Below are positions 24,417-32,642 of a DNA stretch of 36,103 bases, one piece after another. Source of the stretch: Roseococcus sp. (GTDB taxonomy: Bacteria > Pseudomonadota > Alphaproteobacteria > Acetobacterales > Acetobacteraceae). The notes below the pieces were generated by a model, which saw only the letters and a program-made list of their open reading frames with translations, did no database searches and was not told where the DNA came from. Made by a program: the position numbers and the translations under genes. The stretch is from contig NZ_JAIEQY010000339.1 in assembly GCF_019747315.1 (NCBI RefSeq), positions 1-36,103 of the forward strand. The letters run 5' to 3'. Each line of letters starts with the position of its first letter. The stretch's first letter is position 1.

Positions 24417-25409
24417 ATGGACATCACCCTGGCCGAGGGCCGCATCCCCGTCCTCGACATCTCGGCCTTCCTGCGGGGAGAGGCCGGCGCGCGGGAGGAA
24501 CTGGCACGGCATGTGGCGCGCAGCTGCGAGGATACGGGCTTCCTCGTCTTCGCGGGCCACGGCATTGCGCAGGCTCTGATCGATGGCTGCTTCGACGCCG
24601 CCGCGCGTTTCTTCGCCTTGCCGGATGAACAGAAGATGGCGCTGAAGATCGGCGACCTCAACATCGGCTTCCTGCCCACCGGCGCGCAGGTGATCCGCAC
24701 CTCCCAGGTGGCGGAGGTGAAGAAGCCCAACCTCAACGAGAGCTTCTACATCGTGCAGGACCGCGCGCCGGATGACCCCGATGTGCTGGCAGGCAAGCCC
24801 TTCGCCAAGCCCAATAAATGGCCGCCCGGCCTGCCGGATTTCCGCGCGCCGACCATGGCCTATTTCAACGCGATGCAGGCCCTGGCGCATAGCATGCTGC
24901 CGGTCTTCGCCAGCGCGCTGGACCTCGCGCCCGATTACTTCAATCCCGACTTCGCCGAGCCGTCCTGCACACTGCGCCTGATCCGCTACCAGCCGCAGCC
25001 GGAGGAGGAGGCGGACCGCTTCGGCTTCGCGCCGCATATCGACACCAACTTCACCACCTACCTCGCGCAATCGGCCCTGCCGGGGCTGGAGGTCCGCACG
25101 CGCGAGGGCGAATGGCTGCGCCCGCCGGCCATCCCCGGCACCTTCGTGGTGAACACGGCGGAGATGCTGGGCCGCTACAGCAATGACCGCTTCGCCCCCA
25201 CGCCGCACCGCGTGGTGAACAACAACCGGGCCATGCGCTACGCCATCCCCTTCTTCTACGGGCCGAGCAATGACGCGGTGATCCGCTGCGTGCCAAGCTG
25301 CGTGAGCGAGGCGAATCCCGCGCGTTATGGACCGCTGCGCTACCTGGATCATCGGCTGGAGTTGAACCGACGGAACTTCGCGCATCGTCAGAAGGAGACC
25401 GCCGCATGA
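24417..25409 (+). CDS. Isopenicillin-N-synthase-like 2-oxoglutarate/Fe(II) oxygenase
   Basis: A 330-residue non-haem iron oxygenase of the IPNS/plant-type 2OG dioxygenase superfamily, a cytoplasmic enzyme. The N-terminal DIOX_N part has IPVLDISAFLRGE and the CEDTGFLVFAGHGI motif (about 37-50). In the jelly-roll core the iron triad is visible: His207 and Asp209 (APHIDTNF) and His264 (TPHRVVNN). The 2OG-binding motif, normally RxS, reads Arg274-Tyr-Ala276 (RYAIPFF), so the usual Ser is replaced by Ala. The enzyme may bind 2OG differently or use another co-substrate, as IPNS-type enzymes do. A strong GAGGAGG precedes the ATG. The gene is sandwiched between two Bug receptor genes, 11 bases from the first and ATGA-overlapped with the second. 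Confidence 0.92.
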   Translation: MDITLAEGRIPVLDISAFLRGEAGAREELARHVARSCEDTGFLVFAGHGIAQALIDGCFDAAARFFALPDEQKMALKIGDLNIGFLPTGAQVIRTSQVAEVKKPNLNESFYIVQDRAPDDPDVLAGKPFAKPNKWPPGLPDFRAPTMAYFNAMQALAHSMLPVFASALDLAPDYFNPDFAEPSCTLRLIRYQPQPEEEADRFGFAPHIDTNFTTYLAQSALPGLEVRTREGEWLRPPAIPGTFVVNTAEMLGRYSNDRFAPTPHRVVNNNRAMRYAIPFFYGPSNDAVIRCVPSCVSEANPARYGPLRYLDHRLELNRRNFAHRQKETAA

Positions 25410-26383
25410 TCGCGCGCCGCGCGCTGCTGGCGAGCACGCTGGCGGCCCCCGCCTCGGCCCAGATCATCAACCGGCCGATGCGCTGGGTGGTGCCCTTCCC
25501 CCCCGGTGGTGCCGCCGATGCGATCGCCCGCATCTGGGCCGACGCCGTGACCACCCGCACCGGCCAGGCGATCGTCGTGGATAACCGCGGGGGCGCGAAC
25601 GGGCTGCTTGGCGTGCAGGCGGTGATGCAGGCGCCGGCGGATGGCAGCACGCTCGGCGTGCTCAGCATTCCCTTCTTCACCGCCCTGCCGATGATGATGG
25701 CCAATCCGCCCTATGACCCGGCGCGGGACCTGGTGCCCATCATCCGCCTCGTCACCTCCACCGTGCTGTGCTGCGTCACGGCCGAGCGCGCGCGGGAGCG
25801 CGGCTGGAGGGATTTCCGCGCGCTGGTGAACGCGGCGAAGCGGCCGGGGGCACGGGTGGTGAAGGGCTCGGCGGGGAATGGCTCGGCGGCGCATTTGTTG
25901 ATCGCGACGATTGCGACGCGGTCAGGCGCCCATATCGAGCATGTGGCCTATCGGGGCGGGGCGCCGGCGCTGACGGATCTGCTGGCGGGGCAGATCGACA
26001 TGGTGTTCGACTTCATGCCGGCGCTGATGCCGCATGTGGCTTCGGGGCGGCTGGTGCCCTTGGCGGTGGGCAGCAATGCGCGCAGCCCCTTGCTGCCGGA
26101 GGTGCCGGGCTTGGGCGAGTTTGCCGATTTGAACCTGGGTGATCTCGACATGCAGTCCTGGAACGCGCTGGCCGCCCCGCGCGGCACGCCGCCGGAGGTG
26201 CAGCGGGCGATTGCGGATGGTGTGCTGCGCAGCGCGGACGTGCCGGGCCTGGCGGACCGCCTGCGGGCCAGCGGCCTGGTCCTGGCGACCAGCGCCGGCC
26301 CGGCGGAAACGGCGGCCCTGATCGCCGCCGACGGCCCCCGCTGGGCGGAGATGGTGAGGCTCTCCGGCGCGCGGATCGAGTAG
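25406..26383 (+). CDS. Bug-family tripartite tricarboxylate transporter receptor
   Basis: A 325-residue Bug/TctC receptor whose start overlaps the oxygenase stop as ATGA. Signal peptide MIARRALLASTLAAPASA, cleaved before QIIN. Motifs are RPMRWVVPFPPGGAADAIAR, IVVDNRGGANGLLG (DNR for ENR), VVKGSAGNGSAAHLL in place of the usual YGSxGxGS, and HVAYRGGAPA for HVPYRG. These ligand-loop changes set it apart from the first receptor of the operon, so the two probably bind different or differently modified molecules. Last gene of the operon; followed by a hairpin at 26437-26464. Confidence 0.9.
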   Translation: MIARRALLASTLAAPASAQIINRPMRWVVPFPPGGAADAIARIWADAVTTRTGQAIVVDNRGGANGLLGVQAVMQAPADGSTLGVLSIPFFTALPMMMANPPYDPARDLVPIIRLVTSTVLCCVTAERARERGWRDFRALVNAAKRPGARVVKGSAGNGSAAHLLIATIATRSGAHIEHVAYRGGAPALTDLLAGQIDMVFDFMPALMPHVASGRLVPLAVGSNARSPLLPEVPGLGEFADLNLGDLDMQSWNALAAPRGTPPEVQRAIADGVLRSADVPGLADRLRASGLVLATSAGPAETAALIAADGPRWAEMVRLSGARIE

Positions 26384-26436
26384 CTCCGGAACCCCGCGCC
26401 TGCTCCCTCACCGGCTCCCCTGCTGACGGCTTCCAG

Positions 26437-26464
26437 AGGCCCCCCTCCTTCAATGCCGGGGCCT
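26437..26464 (+). terminator. Possible terminator of the Bug-oxygenase-Bug operon
   Basis: AGGCCCC at 26437-26443 pairs with GGGGCCT at 26458-26464 (7 bp, 14-base loop), followed by TT. It lies 54 bases after the receptor stop. The weak T-run makes this moderate only. Confidence 0.4.
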
Positions 26465-26469
26465 TTGGT

Positions 26470-26493
26470 GGGGTCCAGGGGCAAAGCCCCTGG
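26470..26493 (-). terminator. Hairpin just downstream of the TPP-enzyme gene
   Basis: CCAGGGGC (26475-26482) and GCCCCTGG (26486-26493) form an 8-bp perfect stem with a 3-base loop, 2 bases after the minus-strand stop codon. The flank GGGGTCC (26470-26476) overlaps the stem and is shared with the hairpin at 7438-7461. Probable terminator for the minus-strand gene, although a T-run is lacking on that strand. Confidence 0.55.
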
Positions 26494-26495
26494 GT

Positions 26496-28199
26496 TTACT
26501 TCTTCTTCCCCGAAGACTGCGCCCGAAGATCGGCGATGGTGGCCCGGTTCGTCACTTGCTCCGGGTTCATCCGCACCTCGATCAGCGCCGGCTTCCCGCT
26601 CGCCACCGCGCGCTTGTAGGCCGGCACCATTTCCTCTGTGGCCGTCACCACTTCGCCATGCCCACCGAAGGCCTCGATGAAGCGGGCGAAATCCGGGTTG
26701 GTCAGGGCCGTGCCGGAGACGCGCTCGGGGTACACACGCTCCTGGTACATGCGGATGGTGCCGTACATCCCGTTGTTGAACACCATGATGATGGGCGCGA
26801 CCTTGTGGTGGAAGGCGGTCGCGATCTCCTGCCCCGTCATCAGGAAGCCGCCATCGCCGACGAAGCAGACCACCTGCCGCCCCGGATAGGTGATGGCCGC
26901 GCCGATCGCGGCCGGCACGCCATAGCCCATGGCGCCATTGGTCGGGCCGAGGAATTCCTGCGCTTCCTTCACATGCATGAAGCGGCTGGGCCAGGTGGCG
27001 AAATTGCCGGCATCGGTGGTGAAGATCGTATCCTTCGGCAATTCTTTTTCCAGCGCTTGCAGGGCGCGGGCCAGGTTCAGTGGCCCCTCATATTCGGGGG
27101 CCACGGCCTGCGCCTCGCGCGCGGCGCGAAGCTGCTTGCGCCAGGCGGACCATTTGGGCTTCTTCACCCGCTCATTCTGGATGGCGGCGGCAAAGGCGTT
27201 CACATCGCTGGTGATGCCGAGCGCCGGGCGATAGACGCGGCCGATCTCGGCCTGCTCCGGATAGACCTGCACCAATGGCACGGCACCCGCCATGTCCAGC
27301 AGCGTGTAGCCCTGGCTCACCGGCTCGCCCATGCGGGTACCGAAGGCGAGGATGAGGTCGGATTCCTTGGCCGCCGCCACCAGCGCCGCATCCGCGCCGA
27401 CGCCGAGATCGCCCGCGAAATGCTTCGACGTGCCGTCGAACAGCGATTGCCGGCGGAAGGAGACGGCGGTCGGGATGTCGTTCGCGACCAGGAAGTCGCG
27501 GATGGCGGCGCGGCCCTCGGCGCTCCAGCGGCTGCCGCCCAGGATGGCGAGGGGACGCTCGGCCTTGGAGAGCAGCTTCATCAACTTGGGGATGGCATCG
27601 GGCGCCGGGTGCGCGGGCGCCACATCGGCGGCGCCGATATCGGGCACGGCGGAGAGATGCTTCTGCATCTCCTCGCTGATCGCAACCACCACGGGGCCGG
27701 GGCGCCCGCTGACGGCGACATCGAAGGCATGCGCCATGATCTCGGGGATGCGGTGCGCGTCATCAATCTGCGTCACCCACTTGGCGATGGGCGAGAACAT
27801 CCGGCGGTAATCCACCTCCTGGAAGCTCTCGCGGTCCGTCTCCTCGCGCGGGATCTGGCCGACCAGCAGCACCATGGGCGTGCTGTCCTGCTGCGCCACA
27901 TGCACGCCGATTGCGGCGTGGCAGGCGCCAGGCCCACGCGTCACGATGCAGACGCCGGGGCGGCCCGTCAGCTTGCCATGGGCCTCGGCCATATGGACGG
28001 CGCCGGCCTCGAAGCGGCAGGTGATCAGCTCGATGCGGTTGCGGACGGCGTAGAGCCCGTCCAGCAGGTCGAGATAGCTTTCGCCCGGCACGGCGAAGAC
28101 ATGCGTGGCGCCATTGGCCACCAGGGCATCGGCCAGCAGCTTGCCGCCGCTGCGTTCGGCCGTCTTCTCGGCGGTCTTCGGTTTCGGCGCCTTCGCCAT
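26496..28199 (-). CDS. Thiamine-pyrophosphate enzyme, acetolactate-synthase-like large subunit
   Basis: A 567-residue ThDP-dependent enzyme with the three-domain acetolactate synthase/benzoylformate decarboxylase plan. The N-terminal PYR domain has FAVPGESYLDLLD and catalytic Glu64 in RFEAGAVHMAEAHGK. The C-terminal PP domain has the ThDP/Mg motif GDGGF at 448-452, ending at Asn475-Asn476 (FNNGMYG). The protein begins with a Lys/Thr/Glu-rich extension of about 17 residues and ends SSGKKK. No regulatory small subunit (ilvN/ilvH) is adjacent, so it is more likely a catabolic decarboxylase or ligase than the branched-chain biosynthetic enzyme. It is monocistronic, with a hairpin after the stop. 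The substrate is not clear from the motifs. Confidence 0.9.
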   Translation of the reverse strand: MAKAPKPKTAEKTAERSGGKLLADALVANGATHVFAVPGESYLDLLDGLYAVRNRIELITCRFEAGAVHMAEAHGKLTGRPGVCIVTRGPGACHAAIGVHVAQQDSTPMVLLVGQIPREETDRESFQEVDYRRMFSPIAKWVTQIDDAHRIPEIMAHAFDVAVSGRPGPVVVAISEEMQKHLSAVPDIGAADVAPAHPAPDAIPKLMKLLSKAERPLAILGGSRWSAEGRAAIRDFLVANDIPTAVSFRRQSLFDGTSKHFAGDLGVGADAALVAAAKESDLILAFGTRMGEPVSQGYTLLDMAGAVPLVQVYPEQAEIGRVYRPALGITSDVNAFAAAIQNERVKKPKWSAWRKQLRAAREAQAVAPEYEGPLNLARALQALEKELPKDTIFTTDAGNFATWPSRFMHVKEAQEFLGPTNGAMGYGVPAAIGAAITYPGRQVVCFVGDGGFLMTGQEIATAFHHKVAPIIMVFNNGMYGTIRMYQERVYPERVSGTALTNPDFARFIEAFGGHGEVVTATEEMVPAYKRAVASGKPALIEVRMNPEQVTNRATIADLRAQSSGKKK

Positions 28200-28254
28200 C
28201 TCTGTCGCTCCCCTCTGGAATCGGGAGGGAGGCTAGATCAGGCGCGCGGTCTCG

Positions 28255-31200
28255 TCACTCCGCGGCGGCCGGCCTGGATTTCGCGGCCAGCTTCGCCGCC
28301 TCGTCCTGGATGATGGGTGCCTTGTGCTCCAGATCGTTCAGCAGGCGCTCAATGGCGCCGGCCGGCTTGGTGAAGGGCGCCAGCAGCAGATAGAGCGCGG
28401 GGATCGCGAAGAGCGTGACGATGGTGGAGACGGTGATGCCGCCCACGATGACCACCCCCAGCGCCATGCGGCTTTCCGCGCCGGCGCCCGTCGCCATGGC
28501 GAGCGGCACGGCGCCCAGCACCGTGGCAATGGAGGTCATCAGGATGGGTCGCAGCCGCACCACCGAGGCCTCCAGCGCCGCATCGAACACGGTGAGCCCG
28601 CGATCGCGCAACTGATTGGCAAACTCCACGACAAGAATGCCGTTCTTCGCCATCAGCCCGATCAGCAGCACCATGCCGATCTGGCTGAAGATGTTCAGCG
28701 TCTGCCCCGTCATGTGCAACGCCAGTAACCCGCCCGTGATGGCGAGCGGCGTGGAGAGCAGGATGATGAAGGGGTGGATGAAGCTCTCGAACTGCGCGGC
28801 GAGCACCAGGTAGACCACCAGCAGCGCCATCAGGAAGGTGAAGTAGAGCGCCGAGGAGCTCTCGCGGAACTCCAGCGATTGCCCGCGATAGGCGATGCGC
28901 GCATCGGGCGGCAACACCTCGCGCGCCACGGCATCCATGAAGTCCAGCGCCTCGCCCAGGGAATAGCCAGGGGCGAGCGAGGCGGTGATGGTGATGGCGC
29001 GCACACGGTCGGCACGGGCCAGCGTCTGCGCCCGGGCACGCTCGGTCAGCGTCACCACATTGGAGAGCGGGATCAGCCCGCCATTGGAGCGGACGAAGAT
29101 GTTCTGCAGATCATAGGGTGTCACGCGGTCGCGTTCATGCGCCTGGAGCAGCACGCGGTATTCCTGCCCGCCCTCGACATAGGTTCCGACCTCGCGCGAG
29201 CCCAGCATGGTCTCGATGGTGCGGCCCACCGCCTGCACCGAGACGCCGAGATCGGCGGCCTTGCGGCGGTCGATCTCCACGCGGATCTCGGGCTTGGTCT
29301 CGCGGTAGTTGTTGTCGAGGTTGAGCAGGCGGTTGTTGGTGCGGGCGCGCTCCATGAAGCGGTCCCGCCATTGCACCAGCGTCTCGTAATCAGGGCCGCC
29401 GATGACGAATTGGATGGGCGGCTGGAAGCCCTGCTGGCCCAGGCTGGGCGGCACCAGGGTGAAGGCGCGCACGCCCGGCATGGCGGCGGCCTGGGGGAAG
29501 ATTTCCGCCGCGATCGCCTGCGCCTTGCGCTCCCGCTCATGCCAGGGGGCGAGGCGGATGAAGACATTCGCCACATTGCCGATGGGCGGGCGCTGCTGGC
29601 CGCCCATCACGGCGAAGACGGAGGCCGCCTCGCCATTCTCCAGGTAACGGCTTCCGATCCGCTCCATGCGCTGCACGTGTTCGCGCATGTAGTTGAAATT
29701 GGCGCCCTCCGGGCCCGTCATGGGGATGATGACCACGCCGCGATCCTCCGTCGGCGTGAATTCCTTGGGCACGATGTTGAAGAGGATCACCGCGAGGCCC
29801 GAGAGCACGAGCGAGAGGCCCAGCGTGATGATCGGCGCCTTGAGCGCGCCGCGCAGCAGCCAGCGGAAGCCCGCATTCATGGCGTGGAAGACGGGCTCGG
29901 TCATCCGCACGAAGCGGCCCTGGCTGCCATGCGGCTTGAGCAGCTTGGAGCACATCATCGGCGTCAGCGTGAGCGCGACAACGCCCGAGAACAGCACCGA
30001 GGCGGCGAGCGCCATGCCGAATTCGGTGAACAGCCGCCCCACATTGCCCTGCATGAAGGACAGCGGCAGGAAGACCGCCACCAGCACCAGCGTCGTCGCG
30101 ATCACCGCAAAGGCGATCTCGCGCGAGCCGCGCAGCGAGGCGAGCAGCGGGTCCTCCCCTTCCTCGATGCGGCGGTGCACGTTTTCCAGCACCACGATCG
30201 CGTCATCCACGACCAGGCCGATGGCCAGCACCAGCCCCAGCAGCGTCAGGATGTTCAGCGAAAAGCCCAGCGCCGCCATGGCGACGAAGCTCGCCACCAG
30301 CGAGACGGGGATGGCGACGGCGGGGATGATGGTGGCGCGGAAGCTGCGCAGGAAAAAGAAGATGACGCCCACCACCAGCACCAGCGCCGTGACCAGCGCA
30401 TGCTCCACCTCATAGATGGACTGGCTGATGAACAGGCTCTCGTCGAAGCCATAGGTGACGTTCAGCCCCTCCGGCAGGCCGGTGCGGATGCGCTCCACCT
30501 CCGCCTTCACGCCATTGGCGACGGAGAGCGTATTGGCCGTGCCCTGCCGCAGGATGCCAAGGCCGATGCCCGGCCTTCCATTGATGCGGTATTCGCCGCG
30601 CGTGTCCTCGGGCGCGATCTCGACCGTCGCCACATCGCCCAGCAGCACCTGCGCGGCGCCGGCCGGCCCGCCCTGGCGGGAGACGACGACGGAGCGGAAC
30701 TGCGCGGGCGTGCTGAGGCGCGTATCGGTGCGCACCGTGAGCTCGCGCTGCGCGGATTCCAGGCGTCCGCCCGGCAGCTCGATATTCTCGCGGCGGATCG
30801 CCTCCTCGATGTCCTGCACGGTCAGCCCGCGCGCCGCCATGGATTGCCGGTCCAGCCAGACGCGCATGGAGAAGCGCCGCTCGCCCTGGATGATGACCTG
30901 GGCCACGCCCTCGACGATGGCCAGCCGGTCCACGAAGCGCCGGCGCGCCATGTCCGTCACCTCCATGCCGGAATAGACATCGGAGGACAGCGCGATCCAG
31001 AGGATGGGCCGCGTATCGCCATCCACCTTGGCGACCACGGGCTGGTCCGCCGCATCCGGCAGGCGCGAGAGCGCGCGGGCCACGCGGTCCCGCACGTCAT
31101 TCGCCGCCGCATCCACGTCGCGGTTCAGCTTGAACTCGATCACCACCTGACTGCGCTCGTCACGCGATTGCGAGGAGATGGTCTTGATGCCCTCGATGCC

Positions 31201-31416
31201 CGCCACGGCGCCCTCGATCAGCTCAGTGATCTGCGTGTCCACCACGGCGGCGGAGGCGCCGGTATAGGTGGTCGTCACCTGCACCACCGGCGGGTCGATC
31301 TGCGGCAATTCGCGGATGGGCAGCGAGATCAGCGAGGCGATGCCCAGCACGATCATCATCAGGCTGACGACCGTGGCGAAGACCGGCCGCTTGATCGAGA
31401 GATCGGTCAGGGACAT
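28255..31416 (-). CDS. RND multidrug efflux permease (HAE-1, AcrB/MexB/MdtB-like)
   Basis: A 1053-residue inner-membrane proton antiporter that exports drugs or organics through an adaptor and an outer-membrane channel. The N terminus MSLTDLSIKRPVFATVVSL is typical. The proton-relay Asp pair is at 404-405 (GLVVDDAIVVLENVHRR) and the relay Lys at 924 (GLMAKNGILVVEFANQLRD), so the pump should work. Two large periplasmic domains and about twelve membrane helices are arranged as in the family, and length is normal. It lies 10 bases after the adaptor gene with GAGG upstream of its ATG, so the two form one operon. No outer-membrane factor gene is in the window; a TolC-like protein elsewhere must be used. 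Confidence 0.95.
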   Translation of the reverse strand: MSLTDLSIKRPVFATVVSLMMIVLGIASLISLPIRELPQIDPPVVQVTTTYTGASAAVVDTQITELIEGAVAGIEGIKTISSQSRDERSQVVIEFKLNRDVDAAANDVRDRVARALSRLPDAADQPVVAKVDGDTRPILWIALSSDVYSGMEVTDMARRRFVDRLAIVEGVAQVIIQGERRFSMRVWLDRQSMAARGLTVQDIEEAIRRENIELPGGRLESAQRELTVRTDTRLSTPAQFRSVVVSRQGGPAGAAQVLLGDVATVEIAPEDTRGEYRINGRPGIGLGILRQGTANTLSVANGVKAEVERIRTGLPEGLNVTYGFDESLFISQSIYEVEHALVTALVLVVGVIFFFLRSFRATIIPAVAIPVSLVASFVAMAALGFSLNILTLLGLVLAIGLVVDDAIVVLENVHRRIEEGEDPLLASLRGSREIAFAVIATTLVLVAVFLPLSFMQGNVGRLFTEFGMALAASVLFSGVVALTLTPMMCSKLLKPHGSQGRFVRMTEPVFHAMNAGFRWLLRGALKAPIITLGLSLVLSGLAVILFNIVPKEFTPTEDRGVVIIPMTGPEGANFNYMREHVQRMERIGSRYLENGEAASVFAVMGGQQRPPIGNVANVFIRLAPWHERERKAQAIAAEIFPQAAAMPGVRAFTLVPPSLGQQGFQPPIQFVIGGPDYETLVQWRDRFMERARTNNRLLNLDNNYRETKPEIRVEIDRRKAADLGVSVQAVGRTIETMLGSREVGTYVEGGQEYRVLLQAHERDRVTPYDLQNIFVRSNGGLIPLSNVVTLTERARAQTLARADRVRAITITASLAPGYSLGEALDFMDAVAREVLPPDARIAYRGQSLEFRESSSALYFTFLMALLVVYLVLAAQFESFIHPFIILLSTPLAITGGLLALHMTGQTLNIFSQIGMVLLIGLMAKNGILVVEFANQLRDRGLTVFDAALEASVVRLRPILMTSIATVLGAVPLAMATGAGAESRMALGVVIVGGITVSTIVTLFAIPALYLLLAPFTKPAGAIERLLNDLEHKAPIIQDEAAKLAAKSRPAAAE

Positions 31417-31426
31417 TAGCGCTGCC

Positions 31427-32542
31427 TCAGCTGGTCGGGCGGGTCATGGTCTCGGTCACGCGGACGGGGGCGTCGTTGCGCAGCCTTTGCAGACCGCGCA
31501 CCACCACCTGGTCGCCGGCGTTCAGCCCGGCGCGGATTTCCACCTCGCCCGCCAGGCGCAGGCCGAGTTGCACGGGCACGCGGCGCGCGCGGCCATCACG
31601 GATGGCAAAGACGAAATTGCTCTCGCCCAGCGGGTCCAGCGCCTCCTCGGGGATGAGCAGCGCGCTGGGGCGGTTCTCCAGGGTGAGTTCCACCGTGAGG
31701 AACAGCCCAGGCTTCAGCGCCTCATCCGGATTGTCGAAATCGCTGATCAGGCGAATGGTCCGCGTTGCCGGGTCAATGCGCGTGTCCATGATGGCGACGC
31801 GCCCCTCGAAGCGCCGCGCGCCATAGGCGGCGGAACGCGCCACCACCGGGCTGCCCGCCTGCACCCGCGCGAGGTTCACCTCGGGGATGGAGAATTCCAC
31901 CCGCACCCGGACGATGTCATCCAGCGTGGTGACGGGGGTGCCCGGCTGGATCAGCGCCCCCGGGCTCACCTGGCGGAGCCCCACCCGGCCGCTGAACGGC
32001 GCGGTCAGGCGGAGTTCTTCCAGCCGCGCCTGGGTCTGCCGCAGACGCCCTTCGGCGCCGCGGGAGAGCGTCTCCAGCTCATCCACCCGGGCCTGGGCGA
32101 CCGCCTGGCCCGCCGGCAGCGCGCGGGCGCGGGCCAGTTGGGTGCGCGCATTGTCGAGCTGGGCGCGCGCCTGGTCGATCTCGGCGCGGATGGCGGCGGA
32201 ATCGAGCTCCATGAGCACATCGCCCTCGCGCACGCGCTGCCCCTCCGTGAAGCGCACGGCGGTGACGATGCCCGCGACCTTGGTGGTGATGGTCACCGCC
32301 TCGCGCGCGCGAACGGTGCCCACGCTCTCGAGGCGCTCAATCACGGCACCAGTGCGGACGGGGGCGACGACGACGGGGATCTGCCCGCCAGGCGGGCCAC
32401 CGCGCGGCGCCGGCGGGGGCGCTTTTTCCAGCCCCAGCAGCGCCAGGGGCTTGGGCACGCCCCAGGCCTCCGCCTGATCGTGCCACGCATAGGCCCCACC
32501 CCCGAGCAGGGCGAGGATGCCGAGTTGAACCCAAGCGCGCAT
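31427..32542 (-). CDS. RND efflux periplasmic adaptor (membrane fusion protein)
   Basis: A 371-residue HlyD/AcrA-family adaptor that links the RND permease to the outer-membrane channel. It has an N-terminal membrane anchor or uncleaved signal (WVQLGILALLGGGAYAW), then a Pro-rich linker (PPPAPRGGPPGG), the barrel/lipoyl half VESVGTV-type strand and IVTAVRFTEGQRVREGDVLMELD, a coiled-coil hairpin of about 60 residues (RAEIDQARAQLDNARTQLARA...), the second lipoyl half LTAPFSGRVGLRQVSPGALI, and the beta-barrel with PATRTIRLISDFDNPDE. There is no lipobox Cys, so it is anchored by the helix rather than lipid. First gene of the pump operon, with a candidate promoter at 32614-32642. Confidence 0.94.
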   Translation of the reverse strand: MRAWVQLGILALLGGGAYAWHDQAEAWGVPKPLALLGLEKAPPPAPRGGPPGGQIPVVVAPVRTGAVIERLESVGTVRAREAVTITTKVAGIVTAVRFTEGQRVREGDVLMELDSAAIRAEIDQARAQLDNARTQLARARALPAGQAVAQARVDELETLSRGAEGRLRQTQARLEELRLTAPFSGRVGLRQVSPGALIQPGTPVTTLDDIVRVRVEFSIPEVNLARVQAGSPVVARSAAYGARRFEGRVAIMDTRIDPATRTIRLISDFDNPDEALKPGLFLTVELTLENRPSALLIPEEALDPLGESNFVFAIRDGRARRVPVQLGLRLAGEVEIRAGLNAGDQVVVRGLQRLRNDAPVRVTETMTRPTS

Positions 32543-32613
32543 GGAATGCCAAACCTACCGGAGGATCACTTATCGACCATCACGTGAAGGAATGACAACC
32601 CGAACCATCCCAA

Positions 32614-32642
32614 AAATTACACGCCGTTACAGTTTCGTTCAA
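32614..32642 (-). promoter_or_regulatory. Candidate promoter of the RND pump operon
   Basis: On the minus strand TTGAAC (32642-32637) and TAATTT (32619-32614) are separated by exactly 17 bases, in the only AT-rich patch of this intergenic region. The -35 overlaps the stop codon of the upstream OppD-type gene. Transcription would start near 32607, giving a leader of about 65 bases before the adaptor ATG. Confidence 0.5.

Noticed and set aside
28774..31419. 881-codon open frame on the plus strand opposite the RND pump
   Set aside because: Its composition (His, Arg, Gln, Asp-rich, no hydrophobic core) is typical of an antisense shadow in GC-rich DNA, and the RND gene opposite is unmistakable.
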